The notes under the pieces are model-generated. The model was given only the letters and a program-made list of their open reading frames with translations, was not told where the DNA came from and searched no databases. Both the position numbers and the translations under genes were made by a program. Positions 35,856 to 44,076 of a DNA stretch of 64,000 nucleotides are shown here, piece after piece (positions within the stretch are counted from its first letter, which is position 1; the number at the start of each line of letters is the position of its first letter). This DNA is from Kineothrix sp. MB12-C1 (GTDB taxonomy: Bacteria > Bacillota > Clostridia > Lachnospirales > Lachnospiraceae). Location: positions 3,871,491 to 3,935,490 of the forward strand of contig NZ_CP132957.1 of assembly GCF_030863805.1 (NCBI RefSeq), written 5' to 3'.

Positions 35856-37528
35856 TATTTGCCTTGACGGTACTTGTTTTTCTTTTGTTGATTATGGCCA
35901 AGGGGATTTGGGATGAGAAAAGAAAAAAGGCTGAGTTTATTCGATGGCTTCATGAAAACTATGGAGCGCTTCCCAGGCAGACAGCACAGACCGTGGAAGA
36001 TACCTCAAGGATTGCCGGTTACTTTAAAAAGCACGGTAAGGAAGACTTTTGGATCGATGATATTACGTGGAATGATTTAAATATGGATGCCGTGTTCCGA
36101 CAAATGAACTACGCTTATTCTGCGGCAGGGGAGGAATATTTATATTATCTTCTGCGCAGTCCGAGGCAAAAAGTAGGAGAGCTTAAGCGGATGGAAGAGC
36201 ACGTACGCATTTTCATGGAGAATAAAGAGAGCCGAATACAATACCAGATATTTTTTGCAGAGGCGGGAAAGACTGGAAAGTATTCTATTTATGACTATTT
36301 GGACCATTTAGAGCTTCTCGGGGAGAGGAAAAATACTACTCATTATCTCGGGAACCTGCTCCTCTTAGCTTCTATAGTATTGATGTTTGCGTCAGTTCCT
36401 GTGGGTGTCACTCTTTTACTGACTGTTATTTGTTGGAATATTATCACTTATTTTAGGGTAAAGGGTGAAATTGAACCTTATATTATAAGCTTCAGCTATA
36501 TTCTGAGATTGCTGCGAAGTGCAAAACGTATGAGTAAGCTGCCGATGGAAGGGTTCGAGGGGGAGTTTGAGGAATTGAAAAACTGCCTTAAGAGGATGAA
36601 TAAATTTCAAGCCGGTTCTTATATTATTATGTCGCCCGGCAGAATGAATGCATCCAATAATCCGATTGAGCTTCTGCTCGATTATATACGTATGACCTTT
36701 CATTTAGATTTGATAAAGTTCAATAATATGCTGGCAGAAGTAAGGAAAAATAAAGAAATAATCGACCGTTTGCTTTCTCTTAGCGGATATATGGAGGCGG
36801 TGATTGCCATCGGTGCATACCGCGCATCTTTGTCCTCTTACTGTTTGCCGGAACTAACGGAGGAAAGGACACTTCGGATGGAGAATGTGTATCATCCGTT
36901 AATTGAACATCCGGTTAAAAACAGTATTGATACGGAGCGGGGCGTACTGCTTACAGGATCTAACGCTTCCGGTAAGTCAACCTTTTTAAGGACGGTGGCG
37001 ATCAATGCCATTTTAGCGCAGACCATTCATACTTGCCTTGCGGATTATTATAGGGGGACTCTATGCCGCGTCCTTTCTTCCATGTCACTTAAGGATGACC
37101 TGGCCGGCGGGGACAGCTATTATATTGTTGAAATTAAGTCATTGAAGAGAATTCTGAATCAAGCGGCAGAACAGGGCTGTCAAATACTTTGTTTTGTAGA
37201 TGAGGTACTTCGGGGAACGAACACGGTGGAGCGTATTGCGGCATCCACTCAGATTTTAAAAAGCCTTTCCAAAGACAATGTCATTTGTTTTGCGGCAACT
37301 CACGATATCGAATTAACTTATCTTTTGGAAGAGAAATATAACAACTTCCACTTTGAAGAAGAAATAAGAGAGGATGACGTAGTGTTCAACTATCGTCTGA
37401 TGGAAGGACGGGCGACAACAAGAAATGCTATCAAGCTTTTGCGCGTTATGGGATATGAAGAGAATATTATTCTGGATGCAGAAGGGCTGGCAGAACACTT
37501 TTTACAAAGTGGTGTGTGGACAAAATAA
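35843..37528 (+). CDS. Membrane-anchored MutS-like ATPase (MutS domain V family)
   Basis: The 561 residues begin with a membrane segment (YIVFALTVLVFLLLIMAKGIW). Two more hydrophobic stretches lie around residues 170-205 (YLGNLLLLASIVLMFASVPVGV then LLLTVICWNIITYF). A MutS-type ATPase follows with Walker A LLTGSNASGKSTFLRTVAIN, SMSLKDDLAGGDSYYIVEI, Walker B ILCFVDEVLRGTN and ATHDIELTYLL. It lacks the mismatch-recognition N-terminal domain of MutS, so a role in mismatch repair is unlikely; the function of these short membrane MutS relatives is not established. The authentic mutS lies at the end of the window. Confidence 0.87.
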   Translation: MEYIVFALTVLVFLLLIMAKGIWDEKRKKAEFIRWLHENYGALPRQTAQTVEDTSRIAGYFKKHGKEDFWIDDITWNDLNMDAVFRQMNYAYSAAGEEYLYYLLRSPRQKVGELKRMEEHVRIFMENKESRIQYQIFFAEAGKTGKYSIYDYLDHLELLGERKNTTHYLGNLLLLASIVLMFASVPVGVTLLLTVICWNIITYFRVKGEIEPYIISFSYILRLLRSAKRMSKLPMEGFEGEFEELKNCLKRMNKFQAGSYIIMSPGRMNASNNPIELLLDYIRMTFHLDLIKFNNMLAEVRKNKEIIDRLLSLSGYMEAVIAIGAYRASLSSYCLPELTEERTLRMENVYHPLIEHPVKNSIDTERGVLLTGSNASGKSTFLRTVAINAILAQTIHTCLADYYRGTLCRVLSSMSLKDDLAGGDSYYIVEIKSLKRILNQAAEQGCQILCFVDEVLRGTNTVERIAASTQILKSLSKDNVICFAATHDIELTYLLEEKYNNFHFEEEIREDDVVFNYRLMEGRATTRNAIKLLRVMGYEENIILDAEGLAEHFLQSGVWTK

Positions 37529-37549
37529 AAGAGCAAGGAAATAGAAAGA

Positions 37550-38032
37550 ATGAAGGTAACAATTTATACGGACGGAGCAGCAAGGGGGAATCCGGAAGGA
37601 CCTGGAGGCTATGGAACGGTATTGCAATATATTGATGCAAAAGGAATGCTGCATGAGAGGGAATATTCGGCAGGATATAAGAAAACGACGAATAACCGAA
37701 TGGAGCTAATGGCAGTTATTATCGGCCTGGAGGCACTCACTAAACCTTGTGAGGTAGAGGTTATCTCTGATTCCAAATATGTAACTGATGCCTTTAACCA
37801 GCACTGGATTGATGGCTGGCTTAAGAAGAACTGGAAGACAAGTACAAATAAACCGGTGAAGAATATAGATCTATGGAAGCGCTTATTGGCAGCAAAAGGA
37901 CAGCACCTGGTGACCTTTACATGGGTAAAGGGGCATGATGGCCATCCGGAAAACGAACGGTGTGATATGCTGGCGACAACGGCAGCTGATGGAAGTGAAC
38001 TGCTTGACGATTATGTACAGGAAATGGTATGA
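37550..38032 (+). CDS. rnhA: Ribonuclease HI
   Basis: Degrades the RNA strand of RNA-DNA hybrids. The 160 residues include the catalytic set: Asp in [19 protein letters not shown], Glu in [16 protein letters not shown], Asp in [14 protein letters not shown] and the last acidic residue in [13 protein letters not shown]. The basic handle region [16 protein letters not shown] is retained. Together with rnhB the window encodes both RNase H types. Confidence 0.95.
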   Translation: MKVTIYTDGAARGNPEGPGGYGTVLQYIDAKGMLHEREYSAGYKKTTNNRMELMAVIIGLEALTKPCEVEVISDSKYVTDAFNQHWIDGWLKKNWKTSTNKPVKNIDLWKRLLAAKGQHLVTFTWVKGHDGHPENERCDMLATTAADGSELLDDYVQEMV

Positions 38033-38075
38033 TAAAGGACAGATGGACAGACGTATTTGAACGAGGAGGCTTGGG

Positions 38076-38225
38076 ATGACAAATTTGATTTTATTCATGA
38101 ATGCTTTCTTATCCTATCTTTTTGTGGTTGTAATAATTACGATATTAGTGATTGTGGCATGTATTCTCGGAGTGAAATGGAAGAAGAGTTCAGAAATGAA
38201 GGACAAGGGGCGCGCACAGGAGTGA
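38076..38225 (+). CDS. Small membrane protein, 49 residues
   Basis: A short frame with GAGGAGG about 8 bases before its ATG. It encodes MTNLILFMNAFLSYLFVVV, a continuous hydrophobic segment to about residue 32, and then a short basic and polar tail (VKWKKSSEMKDKGRAQE). A terminator follows. Topology suggests a single-pass membrane peptide with a cytoplasmic tail. Similar tiny proteins in Lachnospiraceae are often misnamed; no function is assigned here. Confidence 0.7.
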   Translation: MTNLILFMNAFLSYLFVVVIITILVIVACILGVKWKKSSEMKDKGRAQE

Positions 38226-38232
38226 AATGCTT

Positions 38233-38260
38233 AAGGGTGTTCAAGTATGAACGCCTTTTT
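38233..38260 (+). terminator. Terminator after the 49-residue membrane protein gene
   Basis: An 11-bp stem with two G-U pairs (38233-38243 with 38248-38258), loop AGTA and a short T run. Confidence 0.75.
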
Positions 38261-38303
38261 GTATGGAAATTTGCATGGAGATTAAGGAAGAAAAGGGGTC
38301 AAT

Positions 38304-38990
38304 ATGGGAACATTTAAGATTATATTATGGGATGTGGATCAGACTCTGCTCGATTTCAAAAAGTCGGAAAGCTATGCAGTTGCACATTGTTTTGAGCAAT
38401 TTGGGCTGACAGCTACGGAAGAAATAATCGAATTATATTCAGGAATTAATGAAAGCTTTTGGAAACGTATTGAAAAGGGGGAAATCGCCAAAAAAGATGC
38501 GCTCATAGAACGCTTTTGTACTTTGTTCGATAAAGTTGGGATAAAGAATATAAATCCGGAAGTATTTCAAGAAAAATATGCTGATGCTTTAGGAAGTGTA
38601 TATTACTTTCAGGATGATTCTTATGAGTTATTAAAGAGCTTAAAGGGACGTTATCGGCAATATCTTGTTACGAATGGGATTTCTTATACACAGAGGAAGA
38701 AGTTGGGTTTATCCGGATTTGATCAACTCGTCGAAGATATCTTCGTATCGGAAGAGATCGGAGTACCTAAGCCGCAGAAAGAATACTTTGATTATTGTTT
38801 CTCACGTATTCCTGATTTTAGATTGGAGCAAACGATTATTGTAGGTGATTCCTTAAGCAGCGATATGTTGGGCGGCAATCAGGCCGGAATTACAACTTGC
38901 TGGTATAATCCGAATGGCTTTAAGAATAATTCCGATATAAAAATTGATTATGAGATCAGAAATTTACAAGAAATCAAAACAATTTTATAA
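38304..38990 (+). CDS. HAD family hydrolase, YjjG-like nucleotidase
   Basis: The 228 residues contain HAD motif I WDVDQTLLDFKKSE (DxDxT), motif II LVTNGISYTQRKKL, and motifs III-IV VPKPQKEYFDYC and IIVGDSLSSDMLGGNQAGI. The TLLDF start and helical cap fit the YjjG group of pyrimidine 5'-nucleotidases; the substrate is inferred. AAGGGG precedes the ATG. Confidence 0.88.
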   Translation: MGTFKIILWDVDQTLLDFKKSESYAVAHCFEQFGLTATEEIIELYSGINESFWKRIEKGEIAKKDALIERFCTLFDKVGIKNINPEVFQEKYADALGSVYYFQDDSYELLKSLKGRYRQYLVTNGISYTQRKKLGLSGFDQLVEDIFVSEEIGVPKPQKEYFDYCFSRIPDFRLEQTIIVGDSLSSDMLGGNQAGITTCWYNPNGFKNNSDIKIDYEIRNLQEIKTIL

Positions 38991-39050
38991 TTGTAATAAA
39001 CTGTAAAAATATGGATGAATTTTTTGGTGGTTTTTTATACCATCCTCTTA

Positions 39051-39079
39051 TTGACACAAACTGTTTAATATTCTATACT
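39051..39079 (+). promoter_or_regulatory. Sigma-A promoter of nrdD-nrdG-dut
   Basis: TTGACA (39051-39056), a 17-base spacer and TATACT (39074-39079). Confidence 0.85.
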
Positions 39080-39086
39080 ATGGATA

Positions 39087-39133
39087 CCACAAAATGTTGA
39101 ATGATTTTACATGTTTGTTACAATATATAGTAT
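39087..39133 (+). promoter_or_regulatory. Paired NrdR-type boxes upstream of nrdD
   Basis: The downstream box (39118-39133) has the core CAATATATAG, matching the NrdR core CwATATmTwG at all ten positions. The upstream box (39087-39102) has the core CAAAATGTTG, matching eight of ten. Their centres are 31 bp apart, three helical turns, the usual NrdR arrangement, and they cover the transcription start region. Confidence 0.75.
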
Positions 39134-39157
39134 TTATATATGATAAAACGAATGTGT

Positions 39158-39207
39158 ATACGCATTGCGGGTGTGTTTGTTATTCGACACACGCTATGCG
39201 TATTTTT
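39158..39207 (+). terminator. Terminator-like hairpin in the nrdD leader
   Basis: ATACGCAT (39158-39165) pairs with ATGCGTAT (39196-39203). An inner stem GTGTGT/ACACAC is followed by a T run (39203-39207), all upstream of the nrdD ribosome site. It could end part of the transcripts. Confidence 0.5.
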
Positions 39208-39229
39208 ATCATTAAATGAAGGGAAAGGG

Positions 39230-41419
39230 ATGGTGATTAATATGGACAGGGATGTTGTAGTGGAATTTGATTATGGCGAAGCATTTAAGCCGCCAAGAGA
39301 AGTAAAAGTCATTAAAAAAGACGGAAGCCTGGAAGCATTCAACGTACAGAAGGTAGTGGATGCAGTAGGTAAAAGTGCATACCGTGCATTGACGAAGTTT
39401 ACGGAAGAAGAAAAGCAGCATATTTGTAAATATGTGGTGGATAAAGTAATGGGGTTGGGACAGGATGAAATCCCGATTCCGATTATGCATAATATCGTGG
39501 AGAAGGCTTTGGAAGATATTAAGCCGATCGTTGCCAAGAGTTACCGTGATTACCGCAATTATAAGCAGGATTTCGTGCGCATGATGGACGATGTATATAA
39601 GAAGAGCCAATCCATTATGTATGTGGGAGACAAGGAGAATGCTAATACGGATAGTGCTCTTGTATCCACTAAGAGAAGTCTTATTTTCAATCAGTTCAAT
39701 AAGGAATTGTATCAGAAGTTCTTTATGACGACGGAGGAGATCCAGGCATGCCGCGATGGTTATATTTACGTCCATGATATGTCGGCTCGCCGTGATACGA
39801 TGAATTGTTGTCTTTTCGATGTGGCTAATGTTCTGACCGGCGGCTTCGAGATGGGAAATATATGGTATAACGAGCCTAAGTCTCTGGACGTGGCGTTCGA
39901 TGTTATTGGTGATATCGTATTGAGCGCGGCCAGCCAGCAGTATGGCGGTTTCACGGTACCGGAAGTCGATAAGATTTTAGAACCCTATGCGGAGAAAACT
40001 TATAAAAATAGCTTAGAGAAATATCAAAGACTTGGTATTAGTGAAGAAAAGGCTATGGAAGAAGCGAATGCGGATGTGTTGCGCGAATTCGAACAAGGAT
40101 TTCAGGGATGGGAATATAAATTTAATACCGTAGCGAGCAGCCGTGGTGATTATCCTTTCATTACGGTAACTGCAGGTATCGGTACGGGACGTTTTGCTAA
40201 ACTGGCGACAATCTGTTTATTGGATGTAAGAAGAAAAGGGCAGGGGAAGAAGGGCTGTAAGAAGCCGGTACTGTTCCCTAAGATCGTATTTTTATATGAT
40301 GAGAACCTTCATGGACCGGGCAAGGAACTCGAGGATGTTTTTGAAGCAGGCGTAAGATGTTCCGCTAAGACAATGTATCCTGATTGGCTGAGCCTCACCG
40401 GAAAAGGGTATATTGCCAGCATGTATAAGCAATATAATAAAGTGATTTCACCTATGGGTTGCCGTGCCTTTTTATCTCCTTGGTATGAAAGGGGGGGAAT
40501 GAATCCTGCGGATGATAAGGATACTCCTATATTCGTAGGCCGTTTCAATATCGGTGCAGTATCTTTGCACCTTCCGATGATTCTCGCTAAAGCAAGGCAG
40601 GAAAGTAGAGATTTCTATGAGGTATTAGATTACTATTTGAATCTGATTCGTCAGCTCCATAGGCGTACCTATGCCTATTTGGGAGAAATGAGAGCCTCTA
40701 CCAATCCTCTGGCATATTGTGAAGGAGGATTCCTCGGCGGTAATTTGAAGCTTTCAGATAAAATTAAGCCTATTTTAAAAGCGGCAACAGCAAGCTTCGG
40801 AATTACGGCATTCAATGAATTGCAGGAACTGTACAATGGAAAATCGCTGGTAGAGGATGGTCAATTTGCTCTTGAAGTATTAGAACACATCAATAAGAGA
40901 GTGATGGAATACAAGCAGGCGGATGGCAATCTGTATGCGGTATATGGCACGCCGGCAGAAAACTTATGCGGTCTGCAGGTAAAGCAGTTCCGTGCAAAAT
41001 ACGGTATTGTGGAAGGGGTATCGGATAAGGAATATGTTTCCAACAGTTTCCATTGCCATGTGACGGAAGATATTACGCCGATTGAAAAGCAAGATTTGGA
41101 ATACCGATTCTGGGAATTGACCAATGGCGGCAAAATTCAATATGTGAAATATCCGATCGATTACAATATGGAAGCCATTAAGACGTTGATTCGAAGAGCC
41201 ATGGATATGGGCTTCTATGAAGGGGTGAACTTGTCCTTAGCGTATTGTGATGACTGTGGTCATCAGGAGCTGGAAATGGATGTATGCCCTAATTGCGGAA
41301 GCAAAAATCTGACGAAGATTGACCGTATGAACGGTTACTTGTCCTATTCTCGTGTGCATGGAGATACAAGACTTAACGATGCGAAAATGGCAGAAATTGC
41401 GGAAAGGAAGAGTATGTAA
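39230..41419 (+). CDS. nrdD: Anaerobic ribonucleoside-triphosphate reductase (class III)
   Basis: Glycyl-radical enzyme that reduces ribonucleotides under anoxia. About 729 residues: an N-terminal ATP-cone (REVKVIKKDGSLEAFNVQKVVDAV), the catalytic core, and a C-terminal zinc site CDDCG...CPNCGS. The glycyl-radical motif RMNGYLSY follows, close to the C-terminus. The start may be ATG 39230 or 39242; AAGGG sits six bases before the former. The activase gene nrdG follows. Confidence 0.96.
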   Translation: MVINMDRDVVVEFDYGEAFKPPREVKVIKKDGSLEAFNVQKVVDAVGKSAYRALTKFTEEEKQHICKYVVDKVMGLGQDEIPIPIMHNIVEKALEDIKPIVAKSYRDYRNYKQDFVRMMDDVYKKSQSIMYVGDKENANTDSALVSTKRSLIFNQFNKELYQKFFMTTEEIQACRDGYIYVHDMSARRDTMNCCLFDVANVLTGGFEMGNIWYNEPKSLDVAFDVIGDIVLSAASQQYGGFTVPEVDKILEPYAEKTYKNSLEKYQRLGISEEKAMEEANADVLREFEQGFQGWEYKFNTVASSRGDYPFITVTAGIGTGRFAKLATICLLDVRRKGQGKKGCKKPVLFPKIVFLYDENLHGPGKELEDVFEAGVRCSAKTMYPDWLSLTGKGYIASMYKQYNKVISPMGCRAFLSPWYERGGMNPADDKDTPIFVGRFNIGAVSLHLPMILAKARQESRDFYEVLDYYLNLIRQLHRRTYAYLGEMRASTNPLAYCEGGFLGGNLKLSDKIKPILKAATASFGITAFNELQELYNGKSLVEDGQFALEVLEHINKRVMEYKQADGNLYAVYGTPAENLCGLQVKQFRAKYGIVEGVSDKEYVSNSFHCHVTEDITPIEKQDLEYRFWELTNGGKIQYVKYPIDYNMEAIKTLIRRAMDMGFYEGVNLSLAYCDDCGHQELEMDVCPNCGSKNLTKIDRMNGYLSYSRVHGDTRLNDAKMAEIAERKSM

Positions 41420-41423
41420 TTGC

Positions 41424-41442
41424 ATGTGACCGAAAGTTACAT
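41424..41442 (+). repeat. Small hairpin between nrdD and nrdG, possibly related to the dispersed repeat
   Basis: ATGTGAC pairs with GTTACAT around CGAAA, and GTATGTAA (41413) with TTACATAC (41437) can extend the structure. The similarity to the GTAACTG repeat is partial. Confidence 0.35.
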
Positions 41443-41463
41443 ACTTTAGGAAAGTAAATATAA

Positions 41464-41976
41464 ATGAGATATCATAATATAACCAAGGACGATATGCTGA
41501 ATGGGGACGGTCTTCGGGTCGTTTTATGGGTCTCTGGCTGTGCGCACTGTTGCAGGGAATGCCACAATTCTGTTACTTGGGATCCGGATGGAGGGCTGCT
41601 TTTCGATGACAATGCAAAAAAAGAAATCTTCGAGCAGTTGGACAAATCCTATATTTCCGGTATTACTTTTTCAGGAGGCGATCCGTTGCATGTGGCCAAC
41701 CGCTCGGATGTACGCGAATTCATGAAGGAGATTAAGGAGAAATATCCGACGAAAACTATCTGGCTCTATACCGGAGATTCGTGGGAGGATATCTATCACT
41801 ATCCGCTTCTTCAGTTTGTGGATGTGCTTGTGGACGGCGAGTTCAAGGTAGAGTTAAAAGATCCTAAGCTTCTGTGGAAGGGGAGCAGCAACCAGAGAGT
41901 AATCGATGTGAAGCGCAGTTTGTTGAAGGAAGATGCGAACATCCCGGTCCTTCACTGTGAAAACTATTCCAGCTAA
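41464..41976 (+). CDS. nrdG: Anaerobic ribonucleotide reductase activating protein
   Basis: Radical SAM enzyme that generates the glycyl radical on NrdD. The 170 residues start [20 protein letters not shown] and contain the cluster motif CAHCCREC (CxxxCxxC) and the SAM-binding [12 protein letters not shown]. Length is normal for the family. It lies 44 bases after nrdD. Confidence 0.95.
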   Translation: MRYHNITKDDMLNGDGLRVVLWVSGCAHCCRECHNSVTWDPDGGLLFDDNAKKEIFEQLDKSYISGITFSGGDPLHVANRSDVREFMKEIKEKYPTKTIWLYTGDSWEDIYHYPLLQFVDVLVDGEFKVELKDPKLLWKGSSNQRVIDVKRSLLKEDANIPVLHCENYSS

Positions 41977-42010
41977 GGAACAGACAAAAGAACGACAGGA
42001 GAATAAATGC

Positions 42011-42445
42011 GTGAAAACGATAAAAATTAAATATTTTACGGATGAAATTGACAAATTAACTTATATTGAGGGAAAATCCGATTGGATTGATCTACGTGCC
42101 GCTCAGGCTGTAGACTTAAAGGCGGGGGAATTCAAGTTAATTCCCCTCGGTGTGGCAATGGAACTTCCGAAAGGTTATGAAGCACACATTGTACCAAGGA
42201 GCAGCACTTTTAAAAATTTTGGTATTATTCAGACCAATCATCAGGGTGTAGTTGACTGCTCCTATTGCGGAGATAATGATCAATGGTTTATGCCCGCATA
42301 TGCTCTTAGAGATACACATATTTCAGTAAATGAAAGAATTTGTCAGTTTCGTATCGTAGAAAATCAGCCAATAGTGCATTTCGAAGAAATGGAATCTCTT
42401 GGAAATGAAGATAGAGGCGGAATCGGCAGTACAGGGAAACAATAA
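42011..42445 (+). CDS. dut: dUTP diphosphatase
   Basis: Hydrolyses dUTP to dUMP, limiting uracil in DNA. The 144 residues show trimeric dUTPase motifs: WIDLRAAQA (I), VPRSSTFKN (II), [14 protein letters not shown] (III), ERICQFRI (IV) and RGGIGSTG (V). Motif III has CSYCG in place of the usual SDYRG. The start is GTG 42011 with AGGAG upstream; an ATG at 42007 is out of frame. It completes a deoxynucleotide operon with nrdDG. Confidence 0.93.
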   Translation: MKTIKIKYFTDEIDKLTYIEGKSDWIDLRAAQAVDLKAGEFKLIPLGVAMELPKGYEAHIVPRSSTFKNFGIIQTNHQGVVDCSYCGDNDQWFMPAYALRDTHISVNERICQFRIVENQPIVHFEEMESLGNEDRGGIGSTGKQ

Positions 42446-42466
42446 GGTATTCAAAGACAGAGAATT

Positions 42467-42496
42467 TGTATAAAAAGCTCTTTCCAAGACATAATA
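42467..42496 (+). promoter_or_regulatory. Candidate sigma-G promoter of the gerA-like gene
   Basis: TGTATA (42467-42472), a 17-base spacer and CATAATA (42490-42496), against sigma-G consensus TGAATA and CATACTA (one mismatch each). Germinant receptor operons are sigma-G dependent in Bacillus. Confidence 0.5.
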
Positions 42497-42549
42497 GAAT
42501 GTGATTATAATTCATGCACATTTTATGATGAAATGGAAGGAGCTTTTTT

Positions 42550-44013
42550 ATGGAGACAGAGTCAAAGGGAACAAGAAGCGGAGGAGAACAAATCAAAAAA
42601 GGGACAATATCCGCTTCCCTTGAAGAGAATATGGCATACTTAAATAAAGAATTGGGAATACCGGAGAACTTTGATATGGTATACCGGGTAATACAAATAG
42701 GCGGAAGAAGCGCTTGTCTTTATTTTATTGACGGTTTTTGTAAAGATGAGCTGATGCAGAAGCTGCTGCAGCATTTCATGTCCTTAAAGCCGGAAGATAT
42801 GGCTGAGGATGCCCATGGGATGTCAAAGAAGAACATACCATATGTGGAAGTGAACTTAGTGGATGAGTGGGAGCAAATCATTTATTTTATTATGTCAGGT
42901 GTCTTTGTCATTATGATAGATGGCTATGATCAATGCTTGTTGATCGACTCGAGAACTTATCCTGCAAGAAGTGTATCGGAGCCGGAAAAGGATAAATCCC
43001 TGAGAGGTTCTAAGGATGGATTTGTGGAAACTATAATTTTTAATACTGCTTTGATTCGAAGACGCATTAGAAGTACGGATCTTCGCATGGAGGTTTTTTC
43101 TGCAGGAGAGGCTTCAAAGACGGATATCGTGCTTTGTTATATGGCTTCCAGAGTGGATAAGGATTTCCTGAATGAATTACAGGAGAAAATTCGTAGAATT
43201 CATGTGGATGCATTGACTATGAATCAGGAAAGCTTGGCGGAATGTCTATATGATAAGAAGTGGTTCAATCCTTTTCCCAAGTTTAAATTTACAGAGCGGC
43301 CCGATACTGCGGCTGCACAGATTTTGGAAGGAGATATTGTTATTTTAGTGGATAATTCTCCATCAGCTATGATTACTCCAACTTCTATTTTTGATGTGAT
43401 AGAAGAGGCGGATGACTATTATTTCCCTCCGATTACCGGTTCTTATCTTCGCTTAACGCGCCTTATTATTGCGCTCTTAACTTATTTTGTGACGCCCACC
43501 TTCCTTCTGCTGATGAACAATCCTACTTGGGTACCGGATAGTTTTCAATTTATTTCGGTAAAAGAGGTAAGTAACGTTCCTTTAATCTGGCAATTTCTTA
43601 TATTAGAGCTTGCGATAGACGGCTTGCGTCTTGCAGCGGTCAATACGCCCAATATGTTAAGCACACCTCTTAGTATTATGGCGGCACTTGTCTTAGGAGA
43701 ATTTTCAGTAAATAGCGGTTGGTTTAATAGTGAAGTAATGCTATATATGGCGTTTGTAGCAATTGCCGGCTATACGCAGCCTAACTATGAGTTGAGCTAT
43801 GCGCTTAAATTTATGAGGATATTAAATCTGATCTTGACACAACTTTTTGGTATTTACGGATATATTGCAGCAATTATTGTTTGTATAGTGTCAATTTTAT
43901 CGAATAAAACTATTTCAGGAAAGAGCTATGCGTATCCTCTCGTTCCATTTAATCTTAAACAATTAGGAAAAAGAATATTACGTTATCGACTTCCTCATTC
44001 TGAAAAACAATAA
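42550..44013 (+). CDS. Spore germination protein, GerA (GerAA/GerBA) family
   Basis: 487 residues. The hydrophilic N-terminal half includes SVSEPEKDKSLRGSKDGFVETIIFNTALIRRRIRS and the family motif LEGDIVILVDNSPSAMITPT. The C-terminal half has several membrane segments (LIIALLTYFVTPTFLLLM and IYGYIAAIIVCIVSILS). GerA-type proteins sit in the inner spore membrane and sense germinants. No B or C subunit is adjacent, so it is an orphan subunit here. GGAAGGAG precedes the ATG and lies in the right arm of a 15-bp inverted repeat (42472-42486 with 42534-42548). Confidence 0.92.
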   Translation: METESKGTRSGGEQIKKGTISASLEENMAYLNKELGIPENFDMVYRVIQIGGRSACLYFIDGFCKDELMQKLLQHFMSLKPEDMAEDAHGMSKKNIPYVEVNLVDEWEQIIYFIMSGVFVIMIDGYDQCLLIDSRTYPARSVSEPEKDKSLRGSKDGFVETIIFNTALIRRRIRSTDLRMEVFSAGEASKTDIVLCYMASRVDKDFLNELQEKIRRIHVDALTMNQESLAECLYDKKWFNPFPKFKFTERPDTAAAQILEGDIVILVDNSPSAMITPTSIFDVIEEADDYYFPPITGSYLRLTRLIIALLTYFVTPTFLLLMNNPTWVPDSFQFISVKEVSNVPLIWQFLILELAIDGLRLAAVNTPNMLSTPLSIMAALVLGEFSVNSGWFNSEVMLYMAFVAIAGYTQPNYELSYALKFMRILNLILTQLFGIYGYIAAIIVCIVSILSNKTISGKSYAYPLVPFNLKQLGKRILRYRLPHSEKQ

Positions 44014-44014
44014 A

Positions 44015-44043
44015 TTGAATTTTTCTGAGAGGAATGGTAAAAT
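44015..44043 (+). promoter_or_regulatory. Candidate promoter of degV
   Basis: TTGAAT (44015-44020), 17 bases and TAAAAT (44038-44043), with TGG immediately before the -10 (extended type). Confidence 0.55.
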
Positions 44044-44076
44044 AGTGAAAATGGAAAAGATAAGGAGGAAAGGTGC

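Noticed and set aside
38057..38317. 86-codon frame overlapping the small membrane protein gene
   Set aside because: The alternative frame at 38076 has a better ribosome site, a coherent membrane segment and a terminator right after its stop, which this frame reads through.
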